Source of the DNA: Bacillota bacterium
GTDB lineage: Bacteria > Bacillota > Clostridia > Acetivibrionales > DTU013
NCBI GenBank assembly: GCA_023426125.1
Contig: JAFABI010000032.1
Span: forward strand, 124,001-188,000
Direction: 5' to 3'
Length of the DNA: 64,000 nucleotides
Translations under genes and position numbers: made by a program
The notes under the pieces: model-generated
Seen by the model: only the letters and a program-made list of their open reading frames with translations
Told to the model about the DNA's origin: nothing
Databases searched by the model: none
In this document: piece by piece, positions 25,774 to 35,333 of the stretch
Layout of the letters: each line of letters opens with the position of its first letter
Position numbering within the stretch: position 1 is the first letter of the stretch

Positions 25774-26925
25774 TTATGCGTCCAGACAATTGTACACGAG
25801 ATTTCTTATCCTTGGATGAACAAAGGGCTCCTGGTTGTTTAGCAGGTGCTGTGCATAGAATACGGCCACTTCATTGTCCGGATCGATCATAACATACGCA
25901 CCTGCGGCACCTCCCCAGCCGAATTCGCCAACAGGGCTTAACGATCCGCCTTTCGCCCTGTCAATCAATGTGCGCACTCCCAGGCCATAGCCGTATCCGC
26001 ACATCTGGACCCAGTTGAAATCCTTGAGGGAAACCTCGTCCAGATGGTTTGTTCTCATTAGATCAATGGTATGCCTGCACAGGATACGTTCTCCGTTTTC
26101 AGCCTTTCCCTGTCGGGAAAGGGCATTGGCAAATTTCATATAGTCGTCGACAGAAGAAATCACGCCTGCGCCGCCGCTTTCATATTCGCTTCCCAGTTTG
26201 TAATCATTTGTCAAGGGGATCTCTTCCGCAGTATCCATTTCATCGTTAAACCGGTATTGGGAAGCCATTTTCTGCTTTTTTTCCTCCGTCAGATAAAAAC
26301 CCGTATCCTTCATTTCCAGAGGGGCAAAAATATTCTCCTCCAGATATTCGCCGAATTTCCTGCCGGAGACAGCCTCCACAAGCCCCCCCAGAACATCATG
26401 GCATAAGCTGTAATTCCAATGGGTGCCCGGCTCAAACAATAACGGAGCGCTGGCGATTTCCCTGACAAGCTCCCTTGTGGGACATCGATTTTGCGTTTTT
26501 TCCTTTACGGTCCGGATTGCTGGCATATCCATATCATAGCTAAGGCCTGCCGTCATGGTGAACAGGTCCTGGACCTTGATGCTGTTTTCGGCCTTTACCA
26601 ATTCCGTTTCACCGTTTTCAAGCCTCTTTTGTATGTACATTTCCCTGAATTCGGGCAAATACTCCCGGACAGGGTCGGTCATCAGGAATTTGCCTTTTTC
26701 AAAAAGCTGCAATGCTGCCGTGCAGGTGATTACCTTTGATGCCGAGTACAAATTATAAAGATTGCCGGAGGTTACCGGTTTTTTTTGCTTGATATCGGCG
26801 TAGCCCGCGCTATACCGGAAAACAGGCCTGCCTTTGTAAGAAACCGCACAGTCCGCGCCCGGAATCCTCCATTCCGTTATAGCATCCAGAAAGTTTTCCA
26901 GCATTTTAAAGTTCATTGTCTTCAT
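25774..26925 (-). CDS. Class C beta-lactamase-family serine hydrolase
   Basis: This protein of about 383 residues has the S-x-x-K motif in LYSASKVITC and a YSL motif near NYSLCHDVLGG, where the family has Y-x-N or similar; the HLD and GWGGAAGAY segments near the C-terminus fit the third motif region. There is no signal peptide, so it is probably a cytoplasmic esterase or amidase rather than an antibiotic resistance enzyme. The ATG at 26925 is preferred, as AAAGGA lies just upstream; longer starts reach into a repeat-like GGGGACATTCCC stretch. Confidence 0.8.
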   Translation of the reverse strand: MKTMNFKMLENFLDAITEWRIPGADCAVSYKGRPVFRYSAGYADIKQKKPVTSGNLYNLYSASKVITCTAALQLFEKGKFLMTDPVREYLPEFREMYIQKRLENGETELVKAENSIKVQDLFTMTAGLSYDMDMPAIRTVKEKTQNRCPTRELVREIASAPLLFEPGTHWNYSLCHDVLGGLVEAVSGRKFGEYLEENIFAPLEMKDTGFYLTEEKKQKMASQYRFNDEMDTAEEIPLTNDYKLGSEYESGGAGVISSVDDYMKFANALSRQGKAENGERILCRHTIDLMRTNHLDEVSLKDFNWVQMCGYGYGLGVRTLIDRAKGGSLSPVGEFGWGGAAGAYVMIDPDNEVAVFYAQHLLNNQEPFVHPRIRNLVYNCLDA

Positions 26926-27023
26926 TCCATCCTTTCCATCGTCAAAAGAGGACATTCCCTCCCAATCAAACGGGGACATTCCCTCCTTATATCCCGTGGC
27001 CCGTGACTCAGCGGGTGTGTCCC

Positions 27024-28700
27024 CTAACCTTTAAACCTCTCATTGTCTTCCCTCCGGATCTGTGCCCGTTTTATCTTGCCGCCGATGGTCTTCGGAAGCT
27101 CTTCCACAAATTCCAGTATCCTCGGGTACTTATACGGAGCCGTCACCTTCTTGACGTAATCCTGGATATCCTTTTTCAGCGTCTCCGAGGCGGCATACCC
27201 TTTTGCCAGCACAACCGTGGCCTTAACCACCGTTCCCCGGACGGCGTCCGGCGCTCCCGTCACAGCGCACTCCACCACTGCGGGATGCTCAATCAGGGCG
27301 CTTTCAACCTCAAAAGGACTGATTCTGTAACCGGAAGCTTTGATTACATCGTCATTCCTGCCGACAAACCATAAAAAGCCGTGCTCATCACGGTAGACCA
27401 TATCACCGGTATGGTAAGTGTCCTTGTACCACACCCTGTCTGTGGCTTCAGCATCCCTGTAATATCCGCAAAACAGACCGGCAGGTTTGTTCGAATCCGC
27501 CTCCCGGATCACCAGCTCTCCTTCTACACCGGCGGCGCAGGAACAGCCGTTTTCATCCACCACGTCGATTTTGTAAGCCGGGTTTGGCTTTCCCATGGCT
27601 CCGGGATGAATATCCAGCCAGGGGAAGTTTGCAACCAATACCGTCGTTTCGCTTTGTCCGAAACCATTCAAAATACTGTGTCCGGTCCGGCTGAGAAACC
27701 GGTTGAAAACATCGGGGTTAAGAGGCTCTCCTGCCGTTGAACAGTGGACAATGGAAGAGAGATCATATTTCTCCAGGTCGTGCTGTAAAAGGAACCTGTA
27801 CACCGTCGGCGGCGCGCAAAAAGTAGAAAGCCTGTATTTCGCCATTTTCTCCAATAGCGCATCCGGCTCGAATTTGTCCATGTCATAGACAAATTGCACC
27901 GCCCCGCAAATCCACTGCCCGTACATCTTCCCCCAGCCGAATTTAGCCCAGCCCGAATCGGAAAGCGTCAGGTGAAGCCCGCCGTCCACCACCCTTTGCC
28001 AGTACTTCGCCGTTACGATATGTCCCAGAGGATAGGTAAAATTGTGGATCGCCATTTTAGGCATGCTGGTGGTTCCCGAGGTAAAGTAAATAATCATGGG
28101 ATCCTCATTGGCGGTATTGCAGCTGTCCGACGGTCTGACCCAGACCTCGGAGGAACTGTCCGTCTCCTTATCGAAATCGATCCATCCTTCACGCCGCCCC
28201 CCAACGAGGAAAAGCCTTTCTACGGTAGGTGATTCCCCCATTGCCGCTTCGATATTATGTATTACCTCCTGCTGGTTATAAGCGATAACAGCCCTGATGG
28301 AAGCCGCATTGTTCCGGTAGGCGATGTCTTTTTCCGTCAGCTGGCTGGTGGAGGGGATATAAGCCGCTCCGATTTTTGCCAGCGCAAGGGCCGCAAAATA
28401 AAATTCATAGCGCCTGCGCAAAACAAGCATTACCCGGTCTCCCTTACGGATACCCGCAGCCTTTAGCATATTGGCCGTCTTGTCGGAGTGTTTTTTGAGT
28501 GCTTCAAAGGTAAAGCTGCGCTCATCCCCGCAGTCGTCGCACCACACCAGCGCGGTCCGCCCGGGCTCCAGCCGGGCATATTCGTCCATGATGTCATAGG
28601 CAAAATTGAAATTTTCCGGCACACTGATTTTAAAATTCTCGCAGAAATCCTCGTAGGATTCGAAATCGGCTTTTTCTATGTATTTATAAGCCAGGTTCAT
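27024..28700 (-). CDS. AMP-forming acyl-CoA synthetase (acetyl/medium-chain type)
   Basis: This 558-residue enzyme activates a carboxylic acid with ATP and CoA. It has the AMP-binding motif YFTSGTTSMPKM, the hinge motif HTGDMVYRDEHGFLWFVGR and the catalytic C-terminal lysine in GGKIKRAQ. The N-terminus (NFAYDIMDEYARLEPGRTAL) places it near the medium-chain/acetyl-CoA synthetase group. The ATG at 28700 has AAAGGA upstream. Its start lies 14 bp from the stop of the XRE-cupin regulator gene, a pairing often seen for these enzymes. The acid used is not known. Confidence 0.9.
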   Translation of the reverse strand: MNLAYKYIEKADFESYEDFCENFKISVPENFNFAYDIMDEYARLEPGRTALVWCDDCGDERSFTFEALKKHSDKTANMLKAAGIRKGDRVMLVLRRRYEFYFAALALAKIGAAYIPSTSQLTEKDIAYRNNAASIRAVIAYNQQEVIHNIEAAMGESPTVERLFLVGGRREGWIDFDKETDSSSEVWVRPSDSCNTANEDPMIIYFTSGTTSMPKMAIHNFTYPLGHIVTAKYWQRVVDGGLHLTLSDSGWAKFGWGKMYGQWICGAVQFVYDMDKFEPDALLEKMAKYRLSTFCAPPTVYRFLLQHDLEKYDLSSIVHCSTAGEPLNPDVFNRFLSRTGHSILNGFGQSETTVLVANFPWLDIHPGAMGKPNPAYKIDVVDENGCSCAAGVEGELVIREADSNKPAGLFCGYYRDAEATDRVWYKDTYHTGDMVYRDEHGFLWFVGRNDDVIKASGYRISPFEVESALIEHPAVVECAVTGAPDAVRGTVVKATVVLAKGYAASETLKKDIQDYVKKVTAPYKYPRILEFVEELPKTIGGKIKRAQIRREDNERFKG

Positions 28701-28714
28701 TTTGTCCACATCCT

Positions 28715-29263
28715 TTACAGTAATATCACCGTTAGAAATTTTGCCGGTCGATTATCCATTGCCAGCATTTTGTGAGGAACAATGGAATTGAAATACAGGG
28801 AATCCCCGGGCTCCAAACCATACTCCTCCGTACCGATGACCACCTTCATCCTTCCTTCAAGACAGTAATTGAATTCCTGCCCTTTATGGGAGACCAACTG
28901 GGGATCCTTACTGGCGTCAAGCGTCACAAGCAGCGGCTCGATTTTTCTGTTGGCATATTTATACGCCAGACTCTGAAAATCGTACTGGTCGTACCGTTCC
29001 ACCTTCAGCCCCTCTCCCTTCTTCAAATAGCATACGTCGTGAAGTTTTGGCGAAACGCCGGTAAGAACCTCGGTCAAATCCACTCCATAAGAGTCGGCAA
29101 TTTCATACAAAATACTGATGGGGATATCGTCGTCGCCTATTTCGTATCTCCGGTACTCTTCGACGGCCAACCCCAGCTTCTGTGCAACCTCCAACTCGGA
29201 TATCCCCGAAAGCAGTCTCAAGCCCTTGATTCTTGCAGCAATATCCTTCACCTTTTCATTCAT
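28715..29263 (-). CDS. XRE-family regulator with C-terminal cupin domain
   Basis: This 182-residue regulator has an N-terminal helix-turn-helix (GISELEVAQKLGLAVEEYRRYE) and a C-terminal cupin barrel (GQEFNYCLEGRMKVVIG, LEPGDSLYFNSIVPHKM). The architecture is that of PuuR/SutR-like regulators, in which the cupin senses a small molecule. It is transcribed together with the acyl-CoA synthetase and probably controls it. The start is taken at ATG 29263; a GTG four codons earlier is possible. Confidence 0.88.
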   Translation of the reverse strand: MNEKVKDIAARIKGLRLLSGISELEVAQKLGLAVEEYRRYEIGDDDIPISILYEIADSYGVDLTEVLTGVSPKLHDVCYLKKGEGLKVERYDQYDFQSLAYKYANRKIEPLLVTLDASKDPQLVSHKGQEFNYCLEGRMKVVIGTEEYGLEPGDSLYFNSIVPHKMLAMDNRPAKFLTVILL

Positions 29264-29530
29264 TGTCGCACACACCCCTTTCCGTTATTCTGCAAATCTT
29301 GCATTAATATTCCAATACTCTTTCCCGCTGCCAGAATTATATCATACCGCGGCTTACAGCCGCAACCACAGGTTGGCAGTCGGCATATAAGCCGTCCGTA
29401 TTCAGAATCGTTGAATCCTGCAGATTTTCCTTCTGACTTTCGTCCCCTGGATTTTGGCTGCTGACTGCGGATCTTACCGAACTTCATAAAAAAAGGCCTG
29501 TCTAATAACAAACCTTTTCAAGATATTTGT

Positions 29531-30277
29531 TTAGCGTCTCTGCATAGGCCTTATCGCTAATCCCGCATCCAGAATCTGCGACTTTACCTCGACATCCACC
29601 GGCATCTCGGGGAAAAGCGCATCCCATTTTTCTTCATAAGAATTGTCCCATTCCTTCGCATGCTGCCTGTAAAGTACATTGCCAAAAGCAAAAATGTCGG
29701 AACCAAGTTCTTTTTGCCCTTTCTCCTGGGAAGCGTTTACGATTTTCTTTACCGATTTTTCAAGTTCCATTTCCAGTTCTTTTATGGTATCGGGATTTAA
29801 AGTCCCGCTGGAGGGCTCATACTGTTCAAGGCCCCAATCCTGCGCGCTTTTTGGAGTCACAAACAAATAAACGGATTTTCGGATTCGGGGAGTGTAAGAT
29901 AAAAAAGACAGGATTTCCTTCATGTATTTTTCAGCGGCTTCGCTGCTGATAACGACAACCTGCGTATACCCGAAAAACAACTCGCGTTCCTCCGCCTGCT
30001 GGAGTTTGTTTATTGCTTCGGGGATTGATTCGGCATCCACTGCATAAAGCTCTCTGGAACCGCTTTTGTTTTTTTCCCCTCCCTGGCTTGACTGTGACGC
30101 CTCACCTTTCCTGCCGACAGAAGAATTTTCCAGAGTTATTTCAACATGGTTGGTTTCTTCCGTGTAATCAATCCCAATTGCGCTTATCAATGCCATATCC
30201 TCATATTCCGCATAATCCCAGCGCCCGGCAGCCAGGAGAATGAACACAACAATGCATAGAAAAGCAACGGTTCTCAT
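29531..30277 (-). pseudogene. gerKC: Internally deleted GerC-type germination protein without lipobox cysteine
   Basis: GerAC/GerKC lipoproteins are usually about 370-400 residues. This frame has 248. Its first 175 residues match the N-terminal domain (DMALISAIGIDYT, FFGYTQVVVISSEAAE, YTPRIRKSVYLFV). It then jumps to the far C-terminal end of the family (FGNVLYRQHAKEWD, FPEMPVDVEVKSQI). About 120-150 residues in the middle are missing, although the frame is maintained. The usual LxGCW lipobox reads AAGRWDY, so the lipidated cysteine is lost. It overlaps the gerAB stop by four bp, as in intact operons. The product is probably non-functional, though an expressed short form cannot be excluded. 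Confidence 0.8.
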
Positions 30278-31377
30278 GTTTTTCCTGTAAGCCCCTTCCT
30301 TTTACCCACAACCAGACAGATTGCGGCAATCAGCACAATGAAAATCACAAACGGCATGGTCGCATATTCCGCTAACTGTATCGCAAACAAATAGGCTTTA
30401 TTGAAAGATATATAAAGCAAAAAAAATACGAAGGCAAGTATTGCTGAAAAGATTGTTGTCAGTTTGTTGTGCGCTTTGCCTATCACATTGGCCACGGCAG
30501 TTTTCATGATATAAAGATTGATGGAAATCTTACCGGCGATAATGGCAAAATAGGTTATCATTACAAATACCTCCATGCCCTGGATGAAACGTCCTATCTG
30601 AATCCCGTGAAACATGTTTGCAGCCACATACCCTGTGCGTGTTGCTTCTGACAGGCCAAGAATCCCAATGAATATTGCAGGCACCAGAACCACAAATGAA
30701 CTCGATATCAGGTTGCCTTTTATGATGGCTTTATAAGGTCTGGGATTCATCGGCATCGCTTCAATTCCGATTGCAATAAACAAAAAGTTTTCAATCATTG
30801 TACCCAGAACCAGGTACATGCCGGTGACGTAGGTGGCAAACGGCCTCTCGAATTGAGGCAGAAGCAGCTTGTAATCAAAACTGGTCACCGCTGCAAGTAT
30901 GCTCGCAGTCCAATAATTTGCAAAGATCATGATTGTAAAAACGATAACCATCCTGGCCAGCATTTCAATGCCGCTCCCCGCTATCAGAGCACAGGCTGCC
31001 AGCAACAAAAGGATGGGTACCCATTTGGGGGTGATAATTAATATATATACATTGGCCATACCTGCAAAAAGAGAAAGATTTGTCGCGGACAATAAAGTCA
31101 TCAGGGCCAGGTAAAGCAATGACATTATACAACCTGCCACCCTGCCGAAGGTTTCCTCGACAATGGTCAAAATACCTTTGCCACGAAAACGGCCGCCGGC
31201 ATATACCATAAATATGCACAACAGTGTGACGAGCAGTGTCGCCGTTATAGTACATATCCAGCCGGACCGTCCCGCAATAGCGGCTATTTCGGTATGAATA
31301 TAAACGAGGTTCCCCGAGGTACCCATAAATACCAGGAGCATCGTCTGATTGTAGGATATTTTTTGAATATCTCTCAT
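30274..31377 (-). CDS. gerKB: Spore germination permease, GerAB/GerKB family
   Basis: This 367-residue protein has the ten hydrophobic segments of the GerAB subgroup of the APC transporter superfamily, which forms the ligand-binding part of nutrient germinant receptors in the spore inner membrane. It begins with ISYNQTMLLVFMGTSGNLVY and has normal length. The ATG overlaps the gerAA stop, and its own stop overlaps the gerAC start. It appears intact between two damaged partners, which makes a working receptor from this locus unlikely unless partners are supplied elsewhere. Confidence 0.9.
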   Translation of the reverse strand: MRDIQKISYNQTMLLVFMGTSGNLVYIHTEIAAIAGRSGWICTITATLLVTLLCIFMVYAGGRFRGKGILTIVEETFGRVAGCIMSLLYLALMTLLSATNLSLFAGMANVYILIITPKWVPILLLLAACALIAGSGIEMLARMVIVFTIMIFANYWTASILAAVTSFDYKLLLPQFERPFATYVTGMYLVLGTMIENFLFIAIGIEAMPMNPRPYKAIIKGNLISSSFVVLVPAIFIGILGLSEATRTGYVAANMFHGIQIGRFIQGMEVFVMITYFAIIAGKISINLYIMKTAVANVIGKAHNKLTTIFSAILAFVFFLLYISFNKAYLFAIQLAEYATMPFVIFIVLIAAICLVVGKRKGLTGKT

Positions 31378-32272
31378 TTTTTCGATTTGTCCTTTCCGTC
31401 CGACGGACCGGGCTTTTTTGTGCTGTCGGGCCCCTTACGGTAGACGTTTTTATGGGTTAAAAGCTCCGGTCTTTTGTTCTGTTTCCATTGGGGCGCCCGG
31501 ATCAGGGTATCTTTGATGGAATCTGTATTAAACGGAGCCACAGGGTAGAAAAATGGTATCCCAAAGGAACGGAGGGAAACCAGATGCCACATAATAACCG
31601 TAAAGCCCAGCAACAAGCCATAAAGTCCCAGGATTCCCGTCACAACGATCAGGGAATAATTGATCAAACGCGTCGGCCAATAGATCAAGGTCTGGGGAAA
31701 TGTAAAACCTGCCACCGTAGTCACTGCAATAATAATGATGATGGACGGGCTTACATATCCTGCTGCAACAGCAGACTGTCCGATTACCACCGCCCCCAGT
31801 ACTCCAATGGCTCCGCCGATGGTTTTTGGCAGACGCGCACCGGCTTCGTACAATATATCGATAACCACGGTCATGAGTATTACCTCGATAATAGACGGAA
31901 ACGGCACATCCTGCCGCCCGGTGGATATGTGGACCGCCAGGTCCGGAGGCAGTATGGTATGGTTATAGGTTGTGAAGGCCAGGTATAAAGGCGAAAGCAG
32001 CGTAGAAATAAAGAAAGCGAGTATTCGTATGAACCTGAGAAAAGACCCTGTCACCGGTTTTTCCGCATAGTCGTCGGGTGACTGGAAAAGCTGCCAGAAT
32101 TCTACAGGCGCAATCAGCGCAAAGGGATTCCCGTCGCAAATGAAGAACTTATCGGCCTTACCTGCTCCTTAGAAGGGATATGTCCTCCGGATTTTTCCGG
32201 GTTGTTCTCCGTATTGTGATTATACAGCCTCTTTTTGCCTATTCTCATTTTCCTATTACCCTTATTTGCCAT
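31374..32272 (-). pseudogene. gerKA: Broken GerAA/GerKA germination receptor subunit
   Basis: The 3' part encodes the membrane half of GerAA (FICDGNPFALIAPVEFWQ, then TGSFLRFIRI, PFPSIIEVILMTVVIDILYE and the C-terminal helices). Reading upstream, this frame meets a TAA near 32170. A plausible original start lies at ATG 32272 and encodes a basic leader (MANKGNRKMRIGKKRLYN) in another frame that runs up to the same junction. The cytoplasmic domain of about 200 residues that should lie between is missing. Deletion plus frameshift therefore disrupted the gene. A GTG at 32054 could still produce the C-terminal half alone. Confidence 0.82.
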
Positions 32273-32574
32273 TAAATCAGTCATTTTTTATAACGACCTA
32301 ATTCATGGGTCGCCTCGTTATTTTTTGCTATAATTCCTGCCGATATGCAGAAGCAGGTAAGTACCGGTGAAAAAATAACTTCCGCAATAATTTTCTGAAA
32401 ATGCCTTTTTTTCACAACATCCTCTCTTCAGGAATATAGCTTTGTAAAATTTATTATGATATACTGAGTAATATCCGGGGCCAATGGGACTCATTTTTTT
32501 ATCCAAAGGATCAGTGTATAAGAAATAACTGTTATACCATGACAACAATTACTTCAAATTAAGGGGATGAACCA
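32273..32574. other. Gap between the gerA remnant and the sugar operon
   Basis: No gene is supported. A plus-strand hairpin lies at 32290-32326 (ATAACGA paired with TCGTTAT, followed by T residues), which resembles a terminator or leader hairpin, but no plus-strand gene precedes it. The ribosome site of the GH1 gene (GGGGATGA) is at its right end. Confidence 0.4.
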
Positions 32575-33858
32575 ATGCCTTTTAAATTGAAAGAGGACTT
32601 TCTCCTGGGCGCAGCGACCGCCGCAACGCAAATCGAAGGCGGCGAGTGCGGGCACAACTGGAATGACTGGTATCACCGGGGCAAAATCAAGGACGGATCG
32701 AATCCCGCGCGCGCCACAGACCATTACCGGCGCTGGCGTGAGGATGCCGACCTCATGTCCGCCATGGGGATAAAAATTTACCGTCTCGGCATTGAATGGG
32801 CACGGCTGTGTCCTGCGGAGGACAGGGTGGATGAGGCTGCCGTGGCGCATTACCGTGAAGAGCTGGCCTATCTGAAGAAAAAGGGAATTTCCATTCTCCT
32901 GACGATACACCATTTTACAAACCCAATGTGGTTTGAAAAAAAAGGCGGCTTTACAAAGATTGAAAACATCAAATACTACATGAACCTGGTCGCCCTTGCC
33001 GTCCGCTCCTTCGGCGATCTCGTTTCCGAATACGTCACCATCAACGAGCCCAATGTTTATGCCACCCATTCCTATTATTTCGGGGTCTGGCCGCCGGGAG
33101 AAAAGTCCTTCCGCCAGGCAGTCGCCGTCATGTCCAACATGTCCGTCTGCCATATCCGTGCCTATAAGCTGATCCACGAAATGCGAAGTAAAATGGGCTA
33201 CCGGGATACCAGAGTTAGTTTTGCAAACCATGTGAGGGTATTTGCTCCTGCAAATCCTCTGAATCCCTGGCACTGCATCTCTGCAGTCCTGATGGAACGT
33301 ATTTTCCAGGATGCGGTCACCGAGGCCTTGTGCTTCGGAATTTTCAAATGGCCGCTGAAAGCTTCCCTGCAGACAGCGCAGGGAAAATACTGTGATTTTA
33401 TTGCCGTGAACTATTACACGCGTTCAACAGTCTCGGGTTTCAAGGATGGCGTGCTCGAGGATGCGCCAAAAAACGACCTGGGCTGGGAGATCTATCCGGA
33501 AGGCATCGTAAAATGCACGGAAAAACTCTACAGAAGGATTAAACGTCCCATCTACATAACGGAAAACGGCACCTGCGATAATACGGACACATTCCGGTGC
33601 CGCTATATCTATGAGCACCTGAAAGCGCTTTGCGAATCCGGCTTGCCGGTCCTCAGGTATTATCACTGGTGTTTCTGCGACAATTTTGAATGGGTGGAAG
33701 GAGAGAGTGCCAGGTTTGGTCTGGTGCACGTGGACTACGTAACCCAGAAGCGCACGGTAAAAAAGGCCGGAAAGTTTTTCTCCGAGATTATCCGCGCAGG
33801 CGGCGTTACGGACGAAATTTTTGAGAAATATGTCAGCAGCCAGAAATATCATTTCTGA
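32575..33858 (+). CDS. Family 1 glycoside hydrolase (beta-glucosidase type)
   Basis: This 427-residue enzyme shows the GH1 signature at both catalytic carboxylates: the acid/base Glu158 in VTINEPN and the nucleophile Glu330 in YITENGT. The N-terminus FLLGAATAATQIEGG is also typical. There is no signal peptide, so it acts inside the cell on imported beta-linked disaccharides or glycosides. It is slightly shorter than the usual 445-470 residues. It leads a three-gene operon with a GPH symporter and an alpha-glucosidase-type enzyme. Confidence 0.93.
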   Translation: MPFKLKEDFLLGAATAATQIEGGECGHNWNDWYHRGKIKDGSNPARATDHYRRWREDADLMSAMGIKIYRLGIEWARLCPAEDRVDEAAVAHYREELAYLKKKGISILLTIHHFTNPMWFEKKGGFTKIENIKYYMNLVALAVRSFGDLVSEYVTINEPNVYATHSYYFGVWPPGEKSFRQAVAVMSNMSVCHIRAYKLIHEMRSKMGYRDTRVSFANHVRVFAPANPLNPWHCISAVLMERIFQDAVTEALCFGIFKWPLKASLQTAQGKYCDFIAVNYYTRSTVSGFKDGVLEDAPKNDLGWEIYPEGIVKCTEKLYRRIKRPIYITENGTCDNTDTFRCRYIYEHLKALCESGLPVLRYYHWCFCDNFEWVEGESARFGLVHVDYVTQKRTVKKAGKFFSEIIRAGGVTDEIFEKYVSSQKYHF

Positions 33859-33944
33859 AATGAGGCGATATTAGTGTCACAGTCTCACGGACTGCCCGGA
33901 AGAATACATATACTCCTCTCTATTTAACAAGGAGGGAATGACGG

Positions 33945-35333
33945 ATGAACAACAACACAAGATCCAACCGCTACAATTTCGGCCTCGGCACCGTGGGCAG
34001 AGATATGCTCTATACCATGGTAAGCGTATACCTCATATTCTACCTCACCGATATCCTCGACCTGCCTGACTCCACGATGTGGGCGATGACAGGCGCACTC
34101 ACCGTCTTACGCATATTCGATGCTGTAAACGACCCTTTTATGGGGATCCTGGTGGATAACACCCACTCCCGTTTCGGCAAATTCAAGCCGTGGATCGCCA
34201 TCGGCGGCGTCATCGGAGGCATCCTGACCGTGCTGCTTTTTACCGATCTGGGCCTGACGGGCGCAGGATATGTCATTTCCTTTGTTATCATCTACCTGGC
34301 CTGGGACCTGACATACGGCGCCAACGATATTGCATACTGGTCCATGCTGCCATCCCTGACAACGGATCAGAAGGAACGCGAAAAAACGGGAGCCTTTGCG
34401 CGAATCTGTGCAAATGTGGGAATGTACATCGTTGTGGTGGGGATACTCCCCATCACGGGCGCTCTAGGCGGCAACAAGAAAGCCTGGTTCATCCTGGCAG
34501 TGGTCGTGACGGTCTTCACACTGGCATTTTTATGCTTCACGCTTTTCGGTGTCAAGGAGAATCGCACCTTATACAAAAAGGCGGAAACTACTTCGCTTAA
34601 AGAGATGTTCGGCGTACTTTTTAAAAACGACCAGCTTTTGTTCACCGCTATTTCCATGGCGCTTTTCATGATAGGCTATACCACGACGACAAGCTTTGGC
34701 GTCTATTTCTTCAAATACGCCTTTAAAGATGAAGGCATGTATCCGGTTTTTGCGGGTATCCTGGGTATATCCCAGCTTCTGGCATTGGCTGTTTTTCCCG
34801 TATTCTCAAAGAAATACACCCGCAGACAGCTGTATGCCTTCTCAACGGTTCTGGTGGTGCTGGGTTATATCGTGTTTTTCGTCTCCCCTATGAATATCAT
34901 CCCCATCGGCCTCGGGGGCGTACTGATCTTCATTGGCCAGGCTTTTATCCAGCTGCTCATGCTGGTGTTCCTGGCGGACACCGTCGAATACGGGCAGTGG
35001 AAGCTGGGCCGCCGCAATGAGAGTATCACCTTCTCGGTGCAGCCTTTCATCAATAAGATCGGCGGCGCCATTGCAAGCGGGATTGTGGGCGCCACCGTCA
35101 TCATTTCAGGCATCAATTCCGCCGCAACCCCCGAGGATGTCACCGATGCGGGCTTGCTCATCATGAAGCTGGCGATGCTCATACTGCCTCTCGTCATTAT
35201 CGTGGCCGGATATCTTATTTACCATTTTAAGTTTAAAATCGACAAGGAGATGTTTGACAGGATCCTGTCGGAGCTTACCCAGCGCGGTGACTTTAGTACC
35301 AGGGATGAGGAACTTGACTATGTTAACAAATAA
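33945..35333 (+). CDS. GPH-family sugar:cation symporter
   Basis: This 462-residue carrier has about twelve membrane segments and belongs to the glycoside-pentoside-hexuronide family (NDPFMGILVDNTHSRFGKFK is the diagnostic loop between helices 2 and 3; DTVEYGQWKLGRRNE is the second family motif). A strong AAGGAGGG precedes the ATG. It probably imports the oligosaccharide that the two flanking hydrolases cut. The exact sugar is not evident. Confidence 0.92.
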   Translation: MNNNTRSNRYNFGLGTVGRDMLYTMVSVYLIFYLTDILDLPDSTMWAMTGALTVLRIFDAVNDPFMGILVDNTHSRFGKFKPWIAIGGVIGGILTVLLFTDLGLTGAGYVISFVIIYLAWDLTYGANDIAYWSMLPSLTTDQKEREKTGAFARICANVGMYIVVVGILPITGALGGNKKAWFILAVVVTVFTLAFLCFTLFGVKENRTLYKKAETTSLKEMFGVLFKNDQLLFTAISMALFMIGYTTTTSFGVYFFKYAFKDEGMYPVFAGILGISQLLALAVFPVFSKKYTRRQLYAFSTVLVVLGYIVFFVSPMNIIPIGLGGVLIFIGQAFIQLLMLVFLADTVEYGQWKLGRRNESITFSVQPFINKIGGAIASGIVGATVIISGINSAATPEDVTDAGLLIMKLAMLILPLVIIVAGYLIYHFKFKIDKEMFDRILSELTQRGDFSTRDEELDYVNK

